A stretch of 64,000 nt of DNA from Hymenobacter nivis (GTDB lineage Bacteria; Bacteroidota; Bacteroidia; Cytophagales; Hymenobacteraceae). The notes beneath the pieces are model-generated. The model was not told the origin of the DNA and ran no database searches. It saw only the letters and a program-made list of their open reading frames with translations. Made by a program: the position numbers and the translations under genes. This document shows, piece by piece, positions 54,541-61,449 of this stretch. Each line of letters opens with the position of its first letter. The first letter of the stretch is position 1. The stretch covers positions 58,825 to 122,824 of the forward strand of contig NZ_RCYZ01000007.1 of assembly GCF_006439025.1 (NCBI RefSeq), read 5' to 3'.

Positions 54541-54612
54541 GCCGGGGCCCCGGGGCGAATATTTTGAGGTTAACAAATCGTGAACTGCTGATAGGATAAA
54601 ACCAATAAAGCG

Positions 54613-54651
54613 TACTTTTGCGCATTTTTTGCTGATTAATTGGTAATTTTG
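54613..54651 (+). promoter_or_regulatory. Two promoter boxes of susC, TACTTTTG and TAATTTTG
   Basis: TACTTTTG 54613-54620 and TAATTTTG 54644-54651 both match TAnnTTTG; TTG 54618-54620 sits 23 nt before the second. The leader to ATG 54724 would be about 65-105 nt. Confidence 0.6.
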
Positions 54652-54723
54652 CGGCCCCAAAAACGCTGCTTGCCTACTATTCTTCTACACCAGTTCTCCA
54701 TTTTTTTACCAATTTCTGTTTCC

Positions 54724-57700
54724 ATGAAACAACCCTACCTAGCAAAACTGTGGGTTTTGCTTTTATTTGCGCTGCTGGGCTTTAGTGCTGAGGCCCAGGC
54801 ACAAACCGGCTCGGTGAGCGGGCGCGTGCTCGATGAAAAGAATACCGGAATTCCCGGCGCTACCGTGTTGGTGGCAGGCACTTCGCTGGGGGTTTCCAGC
54901 GACGTGGACGGCAATTTCCGCATTGCCAACATTCCGGCTGGGCCGCAAACGATTGTACTCACCTTCGTGGGTTACAACGAAGTGCGCCGCCCCGTGACTA
55001 TCGTAGCCGGCCAGAATGTAGCCGTTAGCGCGGCCCTCACCGTGAACGCCACCGAGCTGGGCGAGGCCGTGGTAATTGGCTACGGTACCCAGCGCAAGCA
55101 GGACGTGACCGGCGCCATCACAACGGTGAACGCCAAGGACTTCGTGCAAGGCCAGGTCACCAACCCCGAGCAATTGATCCAGGGCAAAGTGGCCGGCGTG
55201 CAAATCACGACCGACGGCGGGGCCCCGGGCGCCGGCACCACCATCCGCATCCGCGGGGGCTCGTCGCTGAACGCCAACAACAACCCGCTCATCGTGATTG
55301 ACGGCGTGCCGGTGGACACCCCCTCGGGCACGGGCAACTACAACGTGGCCGGCGTGTCGAACCCGCTGAGCTTGATCAACCCCAACGACATCGAAACCTA
55401 CACGGTGCTGAAGGACGCCTCGGCTACGGCCATCTACGGCTCGCGGGCGTCGAACGGCGTAATCCTCATCACCACCAAAAAAGGCAGCACGGGCGACAAA
55501 CTGACCGTCAACTTGGTGTCGAACACGTCGCTGGCGGCCCGCTACAATTCGGTGCCGGTGCTGACGGCCGACGAGTTCCGGGCCACGGTGCAAGCCGTAG
55601 CGCCCCAGCAAGTGGGCCTGCTCGGCACGGGCAACACCGACTGGCAGAAGCAGGTGTTCCGCACCGCCATGAGCTACGACAACAACGTGAGCCTGACCGG
55701 CGCTGTGGGCAAGCTGCCCTTCCGCGCCTCCATCGGCAACCTGGAGCAGCAAGGCATCCTCATCACCAACCGCCTCATCCGCAACTCGGGCTCGCTGAGC
55801 CTAAACCCCGTGCTGCTCGACAACCACTTGCGCATCAACGCCAACGTGAAGGGCACCTGGGTGGACAACAACTTCGCCGACGCCGGCGCCATCGGCTCGG
55901 CCCTGGCCTTCGACCCCACGCAGAACGTGTTCAGCGACAACGCGGCCTACGCCAACTACTTCCAGTACCTGCAAGGCAACGGCACGCCCCAGCAGAACGT
56001 GCCCACCAACCCGGTGGCCACCCTCCAGCTCCAGCGCAACCGCAGCACCGTGAAGCGCAGCATCGGCAACGTGCAGCTCGACTACAAGCTGCACTTCCTG
56101 CCCGACCTGCACGCCAACGTGAACCTGGGCTACGACGTGACCCGCACCACCGGCACCAACCTGGTCGATGCCCGCTCGGCCGGCGCGTACTTCAACAACC
56201 CGCTCGACCCCGCCAACACCACGGCTCGCGGCGGCTCGTACAACTACTACTCGCAGCAGCGCAACAACAAGCTGCTCGAAGCCTACCTGAACTACACCAA
56301 GCAGCTCAGCGAAACCAGCCGCCTGGAGCTGCTGGCCGGCTACTCGTACCAGGACTTCGTGACCACGGCCCCGGCCTACGCCAACTACCTGGGCGACGCC
56401 ACCACGGTGCGCACACTGGCCCCCAACAACCCCTTCCGCACCCAGTACACCATCCTCTCGTACTACGGCCGGGCCAACCTGACGCTCAACAACCGCTACA
56501 TCTTCACCGGTACGCTGCGTAACGACGCCTCGTCGCGCTTCTCGCCCGACAACCGCAATGCCTTGTTCCCGGCCGCCTCGTTCGCCTGGCGCATCAAGGA
56601 AGAGAACTTCCTGAAGGACAACAAGGCCTTCTCGGACCTGAAATTCCGCGTGGGCTACGGCATCACCGGCCAGCAAGACGTGGTGGCCGCCGCCGGCAGC
56701 GACTACCCCTACATCCAGCGCTTCCAGCTGAACGTGCCCACCGCCCAGTACCCCCTCGGCGGCGTGTACTACACCCCCTACTCGCCCCTGGGCTACAACA
56801 GCAACCTGAAGTGGGAGCAAACCAGCACCTATAACGCCGGCCTGGACTTTGGCTTCTTCGACAACCGCCTCACGCTGAGCGCCGACGCGTACTACCGCAA
56901 AACCACCGACCTGCTGGCCGTCATCCCCATCCCGGCCCTGGTGAACTTCACCAACCGCCTAGTGTCGAACGTGGGCTCGCTGGAGAACAAAGGCATCGAG
57001 CTGAACCTGAACGGCATCGCCATCCAGAGCGAGAAGCTGAACTGGAGCGTGAACGCCAACGCCACCTACAACGTGAACCGCATCCTCTCGCTGGGGCCCC
57101 AGGCCGCCGACTTCCAGGGCATTGAGAACACGACCATTGCCGGCGGCACGGGCACCAACATCGGCAACTACCGCGTGGGCTCGCCCTCGTCGGCCTTCTA
57201 CGTGTACCAGCAAGTGTACAGCGCCAACGGCAAGCCCGTGGACGGCGTGTACGTGGACACCAACGGCGACGGCAAAATCGACTCCAACGACCGCCGCATC
57301 TTCCAGCAGTCGGCCCCGAAAGTGCTGCTCGGCTTCGGCTCGAACCTGAGCTACGACCGCCTGAGCCTGGCCTTCTCGCTGCGCGCCAACCTGGGCAACT
57401 ACGTGTACAACAACGTGGCCTCGAACCTGGGCAACTACCAGGGCCTCGTGGGCTCGACGAACTTCGTGTCGAACGTGGTGCGCGATGCCAACAACACCGG
57501 ATTCCTCAACTCCAACCAGGAGCGCTACTCCTCGGATTACTACATCCAGAACGCTTCTTTCCTGCGTATGGACAACGTCACCCTCGGCTACAACGCCGGC
57601 AAAGTGCTGGGCGGCAAAGGCAGCCTGCGCCTGAGTGCCGCCGTGCAGAACGTGTTCGTGGCTACTAAATACACCGGCCTCGACCCCGAGATTCCGAACG

Positions 57701-57765
57701 GCGTGGACAACAACGTGTACCCGCGCCCCCGCACCTACACGTTCGGCCTGAACCTGAGCATTTAA
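54724..57765 (+). CDS. SusC/RagA-type TonB-dependent transporter
   Basis: A 1013-residue outer-membrane importer. MKQPYLAKLWVLLLFALLGFSAEAQAQ is a signal peptide; residues about 29-110 are the CarboxypepD_reg-like domain (GSVSGRVLDEKNTGIPGATVLVAGT). The SusC signature VVIGYGTQRKQDVTGAI precedes the plug (PLIVIDGVPVDTP and KDASATAIYGSRASNGVILITTKKG), then the beta barrel ending in FGLNLSI. It imports oligosaccharides together with SusD. Start ATG 54724; the longer frame from 54640 includes a promoter box. Confidence 0.96.
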   Translation: MKQPYLAKLWVLLLFALLGFSAEAQAQTGSVSGRVLDEKNTGIPGATVLVAGTSLGVSSDVDGNFRIANIPAGPQTIVLTFVGYNEVRRPVTIVAGQNVAVSAALTVNATELGEAVVIGYGTQRKQDVTGAITTVNAKDFVQGQVTNPEQLIQGKVAGVQITTDGGAPGAGTTIRIRGGSSLNANNNPLIVIDGVPVDTPSGTGNYNVAGVSNPLSLINPNDIETYTVLKDASATAIYGSRASNGVILITTKKGSTGDKLTVNLVSNTSLAARYNSVPVLTADEFRATVQAVAPQQVGLLGTGNTDWQKQVFRTAMSYDNNVSLTGAVGKLPFRASIGNLEQQGILITNRLIRNSGSLSLNPVLLDNHLRINANVKGTWVDNNFADAGAIGSALAFDPTQNVFSDNAAYANYFQYLQGNGTPQQNVPTNPVATLQLQRNRSTVKRSIGNVQLDYKLHFLPDLHANVNLGYDVTRTTGTNLVDARSAGAYFNNPLDPANTTARGGSYNYYSQQRNNKLLEAYLNYTKQLSETSRLELLAGYSYQDFVTTAPAYANYLGDATTVRTLAPNNPFRTQYTILSYYGRANLTLNNRYIFTGTLRNDASSRFSPDNRNALFPAASFAWRIKEENFLKDNKAFSDLKFRVGYGITGQQDVVAAAGSDYPYIQRFQLNVPTAQYPLGGVYYTPYSPLGYNSNLKWEQTSTYNAGLDFGFFDNRLTLSADAYYRKTTDLLAVIPIPALVNFTNRLVSNVGSLENKGIELNLNGIAIQSEKLNWSVNANATYNVNRILSLGPQAADFQGIENTTIAGGTGTNIGNYRVGSPSSAFYVYQQVYSANGKPVDGVYVDTNGDGKIDSNDRRIFQQSAPKVLLGFGSNLSYDRLSLAFSLRANLGNYVYNNVASNLGNYQGLVGSTNFVSNVVRDANNTGFLNSNQERYSSDYYIQNASFLRMDNVTLGYNAGKVLGGKGSLRLSAAVQNVFVATKYTGLDPEIPNGVDNNVYPRPRTYTFGLNLSI

Positions 57766-57784
57766 TTTCCTCCCCTCGCACTAT

Positions 57785-59419
57785 ATGAAGAATATTATTT
57801 TTCGGAACGCGGCCGTTCTGGGGGTCACCTCGTCGCTGCTGCTCGTGGCCTCGTCGTGCAACAAAGACCTCGACCGCTCCCCCACCTACGACCTGAGCAC
57901 GGACGCCGTGTACAAGGACGCGGCCGGCTACCGCACGGTGGCCGCTAAGGCCTACAGCGGCTTCGCCGTGACGGGCCCCAGCGGCCCCGACGCCTCGACC
58001 GGGGACGTGCTGGGCATCGACCAGGGCTCGTCGGACTACATCCGCCAGCTGTGGAGCGCCCAGGAACTGACGACCGACGAGGCCGTCATCCAGTGGGGTG
58101 ACCCCGGCGTGCAGGACTGGCACAACATGAACTGGACGTCGAGCGGCGTGTTCATTCAGGGCCTCTACAGCCGCATTCTCTACGAAATCACGGTCTGCAA
58201 CAGCTTCCTGGCCGAGGCCACCGACGACAAGCTCAGCGCCCGCGGCATCAGCGGCGCCGACCTGGCCGACATCAAGGCCTACCGGGCCGAGGTGCGCTTC
58301 CTGCGGGCCCTGGCGTACTACCACGCCATGGACCTGTACGGCAACCCGCCCTTCGCTACCGAAACCGACCCGATTGGGGGCACCACGCCGCCCCGGCAAA
58401 CCACCCGCGCCGAGCTGTTTACCTACATCGAGTCGGAGCTGAAGGCCATCGACGCCGACCTGCTGGCCCCCAGCCAGAACGCCAACCAGTACGGCCGCGC
58501 CAACAAGGCCGCCGCCTGGACGCTGCTCGCCAAGCTGTACCTGAACGCCCAGGTGTACACGGGCACGGCCCGCTACGCCGACTGCCTGACCTACGCCGCC
58601 AAGGTGATTGACACCGGCGGGTACTCGCTGCAAACCACCGCCACGAACAAGGCCACGGCCTACGCACGCAACTTCCTCACCGACAACAACACGTCGCCGG
58701 AAATCATCTTCCCGATCGTGTACGACGGCAAGCGCACCCAGAGCTACGGCGGCACCACCTTCCTGACGCACGCGGCCGTGGCGGGCACGGCCGACGCCAA
58801 CTGGAACCCCACGAAGTACGGCATCGGCGCAGGCTGGGGCGGCACCCGCACCACGCCCCGCTTGTTCCAGCAGTTCGCCGACACGGCCGCCGACACCCGG
58901 GGCCGGTTCGTGACCGGGGGCCAAACGTTGGAGGTGGCTTCGCAAACCAACTTTTACAACGGCTACGTGCCCATCAAGTTCAAGAACGTGAACTCGGCCG
59001 GGGCCGCCGGCACCGACGCCACGTTTGTGGACACCGACTACCCGATGTTCCGCCTGGCCGACGTGTACCTGATGTACGCCGAAGCCGCCGTGCGCTCCAA
59101 CACCAATGTATCGCAGGCCCTCACCTACGTGAACCTGATCCGCAGCCGCGCCTACCGCAACACGACGGCCGGCAACATCACCGCCAGCGCCCTCACCACG
59201 GACTTCATCCTGAATGAGCGCTCGCGCGAGTTGTACTGGGAAGGCACCCGCCGCACCGACCTCATCCGCTACGGCCGCTTCACCACCGCGGCCTACCTCT
59301 GGCCCTGGAAAGGGGGCGTGGCCGCCGGCACCAGCGTGCCCGACACCCGCAACTTGTTCCCGATTCCGTCGTCGGACATCAGCGTGAACCCCAACCTGGT
59401 GCAGAACCCCGGGTACTAA
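57785..59419 (+). CDS. SusD/RagB-type nutrient-binding lipoprotein
   Basis: A 544-residue surface lipoprotein that caps SusC and binds the glycan. LLLVASSC is the lipobox. DLDRSPTYDLSTDAVYKDAAGYRTVAAKAYSGF is the usual opening, AYRAEVRFLRALAYYHAMDLYGNPPF and ELFTYIESELKAIDADL form TPR-like helices, and the C-terminal FILNERSRELYWEGTRRTDLIRYGRF and NPNLVQNPGY are standard. It starts 19 bp after susC in one operon. Confidence 0.96.
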   Translation: MKNIIFRNAAVLGVTSSLLLVASSCNKDLDRSPTYDLSTDAVYKDAAGYRTVAAKAYSGFAVTGPSGPDASTGDVLGIDQGSSDYIRQLWSAQELTTDEAVIQWGDPGVQDWHNMNWTSSGVFIQGLYSRILYEITVCNSFLAEATDDKLSARGISGADLADIKAYRAEVRFLRALAYYHAMDLYGNPPFATETDPIGGTTPPRQTTRAELFTYIESELKAIDADLLAPSQNANQYGRANKAAAWTLLAKLYLNAQVYTGTARYADCLTYAAKVIDTGGYSLQTTATNKATAYARNFLTDNNTSPEIIFPIVYDGKRTQSYGGTTFLTHAAVAGTADANWNPTKYGIGAGWGGTRTTPRLFQQFADTAADTRGRFVTGGQTLEVASQTNFYNGYVPIKFKNVNSAGAAGTDATFVDTDYPMFRLADVYLMYAEAAVRSNTNVSQALTYVNLIRSRAYRNTTAGNITASALTTDFILNERSRELYWEGTRRTDLIRYGRFTTAAYLWPWKGGVAAGTSVPDTRNLFPIPSSDISVNPNLVQNPGY

Positions 59420-59504
59420 CCGCTGCTTGCTTCCCCGGCCAACGCTTGGGGCCCCCGGGGCCCCGGCGGGCCGGGGAAACATTTCTTATCATTCCCACTC
59501 CCCC

Positions 59505-60302
59505 ATGAATACTTCCATGAAAAACTGGCTTACCCAAGCAGCTGGCATCTGCACCGTGGCGGCGGTGGCCCTCACGGGCTGCAAGAAAGACGAGGTGCAG
59601 GCGACCATCACGCCCACCAACGCGCCCACCCTGGCCGCCAGCACCACCGCGGTGGTACTGGCGCAGGCCAACGCCGCGAGCACCGCCGTGACCTACACCT
59701 GGACGCCCGTGACGGGCTTCACCTGGACCAACACCGACGCGCCGTACAACCCGGCCATCACCTACCAGTTGCAGATTGACAAGAAAGGCGGTGCCTTTAC
59801 GGCCCCTGCTACGATTGACGCCGGCACCAGCCCCACCAACGTGACGGTGGAAGCCCTGAATACGGCCCTCACCACGCTGGGCATCGCGCCCGGCACCGCC
59901 ACCCCCGTAGACGTGCGCCTGAACGCCCGCTACGCCTCCAACACGCCCCAGGCCTCGCCAGTGGTACCGCTCACCGTGACCTCCTACAAGGCCTGCGTGG
60001 CGCCCAACTCGGATTCGTGGGGCGTGGTGGGCGACGCCGCCGATGGCTGGCCCGACGCCACGACCAACACCGACGTGCCCCTGACCTATAACTGCGACAC
60101 CAAGACGTACGACATCACCCGGGCCTTCAAAGTAGGCGCCTTCAAGATCCGCCTCAACAAGGCTTGGACGGTGGACTACGGCAGCAGCTCTAGCACTGGG
60201 GGCCCCCTGGTGAAGGGCGGCGGCAACATCAGCATCGCGACGGCCGGCACTTACACGGTCAAGTTCGACATCGCCAACCTGAAATACACCATCACCAAGT
60301 AA
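59505..60302 (+). CDS. SusE-like outer-membrane lipoprotein
   Basis: A 265-residue surface glycan-binding protein of the SusE group. MKNWLTQAAGICTVAAVALTGC is a lipoprotein leader (two near ATGs, 59505 or 59517). The first domain is Ig-like (TYTWTPVTGFTWTN...YQLQIDKKGG). The C-terminal domain has WGVVGDAADGWPDATTNTDVPLTYNCDTKTYDITRAF and ends in KFDIANLKYTITK, the starch-binding fold seen in SusE/F. It completes the susCDE operon and is followed by a terminator. Confidence 0.9.
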   Translation: MNTSMKNWLTQAAGICTVAAVALTGCKKDEVQATITPTNAPTLAASTTAVVLAQANAASTAVTYTWTPVTGFTWTNTDAPYNPAITYQLQIDKKGGAFTAPATIDAGTSPTNVTVEALNTALTTLGIAPGTATPVDVRLNARYASNTPQASPVVPLTVTSYKACVAPNSDSWGVVGDAADGWPDATTNTDVPLTYNCDTKTYDITRAFKVGAFKIRLNKAWTVDYGSSSSTGGPLVKGGGNISIATAGTYTVKFDIANLKYTITK

Positions 60303-60325
60303 TTCCCGCTTAGTGTTGCTGCTGT

Positions 60326-60360
60326 AAAAAAAGGCCACTCCCCGGAGCGGCCTTTTTTTA
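60326..60360 (+). terminator. Terminator of susCDE
   Basis: AAAAAAAGGCC and GGCCTTTTTTT enclose a second short stem CTCC/GGAG; the T-run is seven long. Confidence 0.92.
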
Positions 60361-60410
60361 TGGTGGGGGCCCTATTTTGCAGCTTTGGCGGCCGCTTGCG
60401 TCAAATTCCT

Positions 60411-60418
60411 TACTTTCG
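60411..60418 (+). promoter_or_regulatory. Promoter -7 box TACTTTCG of the kinase gene
   Basis: It lies 32 bp before ATG 60443, with TTTGG 23 nt further upstream. A second possible box, TATTTTGC, starts at 60373. Confidence 0.5.
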
Positions 60419-60442
60419 CTGCCCCACTTTTTCATTTTTCGC

Positions 60443-61294
60443 ATGATTCTTATTGCCGACGGTGGCTCCACCAAGTGCAGCTGGTGCCAGCTCGACGACG
60501 CCAACCAGCGCGTCTACTTCAACACGGAGGGCTACAACCCCGATTTCATCGACACGCCGGGCATCGTCCGCTCGCTCGACCAGAACCTGCCCGACACGCT
60601 GCCCCGCGGCGAGGTGCGCGAAATCCACTTCTACGGCGCCGGCGTATCGTCGCCGGCCAAGGCCGCCATCATCAGCAACGCCCTCAAGCAGCTCTTCCCG
60701 AACGCCCAAACGATAGAAGTGACCGAGGACCTGCTGGCCGCGGCCCGCGCCCTACTGGGCCGGGGCCCCGGCTTCGCCGCCATCCTGGGCACGGGCACCA
60801 ATTCGTGCTTGTACGACGGCAAGAAGATCACCTACAACGTGGACTCGCTGGGCTACTTCCTAGGCGACGAAGGGTCAGGCTCGTTCATCGGCAAGCGCCT
60901 GCTGCGCGACTACCTGCGCGGCCTGCTGCCCGACGGCTTGCAGGACGCCTTCCGCGAAACCTACCAGCTGGGCGAGCGCAACGACATCCTCGACCGCCTC
61001 TACAACCAGCCGCTGCCCAACCGCTTCCTGGCCAGCTTCGCCAAGTTCACCTACGACCACAACAACGTGAGCTACTGCCGCGAAATCGTGCGCCAAGGCT
61101 TCGAGGCGTTCTTCCAGAACATCGTGCTGCACTACCCGCGCTACCAGGACTACTCGTTCAACTGCATCGGCTCGGTGGGCTACAACTTCCGCGATGCCCT
61201 CACGCAAGTGGCCAACAGCCACGGCATGCAGGTGGGCAAAATCATTCGCTCCCCCATCGACGACTTGGTGGAGTACCACGTCACCAAAGACTAA
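60443..61294 (+). CDS. BadF/BcrA-type sugar kinase (N-acetylglucosamine-kinase-like)
   Basis: A 283-residue ASKHA-fold ATPase of the BadF/BadG/BcrA/BcrD family, in which Bacteroidota members are often annotated as N-acetylglucosamine kinases. MILIADGGSTKCSWCQLD is the phosphate-1 motif, FAAILGTGTNSCLYDG phosphate-2, and SLGYFLGDEGSGSFIGKRLL the connecting motif with the GDEGSG signature. CIGSVGYNFRDAL is the adenosine motif. It probably phosphorylates an imported sugar in the cytoplasm. ATG 60443 is chosen; an upstream frame lacks the family start. Confidence 0.9.
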   Translation: MILIADGGSTKCSWCQLDDANQRVYFNTEGYNPDFIDTPGIVRSLDQNLPDTLPRGEVREIHFYGAGVSSPAKAAIISNALKQLFPNAQTIEVTEDLLAAARALLGRGPGFAAILGTGTNSCLYDGKKITYNVDSLGYFLGDEGSGSFIGKRLLRDYLRGLLPDGLQDAFRETYQLGERNDILDRLYNQPLPNRFLASFAKFTYDHNNVSYCREIVRQGFEAFFQNIVLHYPRYQDYSFNCIGSVGYNFRDALTQVANSHGMQVGKIIRSPIDDLVEYHVTKD

Positions 61295-61318
61295 CCGTTT
61301 GGGGCCCCGGGGCCCTCC

Positions 61319-61360
61319 GCACAAAAAAAGGCGACCCGCAGGGGTCGCCTTTTTTTGTGC
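61319..61360. terminator. Terminator after the kinase gene
   Basis: GCACAAAAAAAGGCGACCC and its exact complement form a 19-bp stem with a 4-nt loop; the run of seven T makes it work on both strands, for the kinase and for the convergent amylase. Confidence 0.92.
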
Positions 61361-61362
61361 GG

Positions 61363-61446
61363 GCTGTACCACCAAGCTGTGCTTGGTCTTGCCCCAGGGG
61401 CCCCAGGGCAGCATAGGCAAGACCAAGCACAGCTTGGTGGTACAGC
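61363..61446. repeat. Inverted repeat with perfect 31-nt arms
   Basis: Arms 61363-61393 and 61416-61446 (outer end GCTGTACCACCAAGCTGTGC) are exact complements. The 22-nt centre contains CAGGGGCCCCAGGG. It fills the gap between the kinase terminator and the amylase stop codon. Confidence 0.88.
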
Positions 61447-61449
61447 CAT

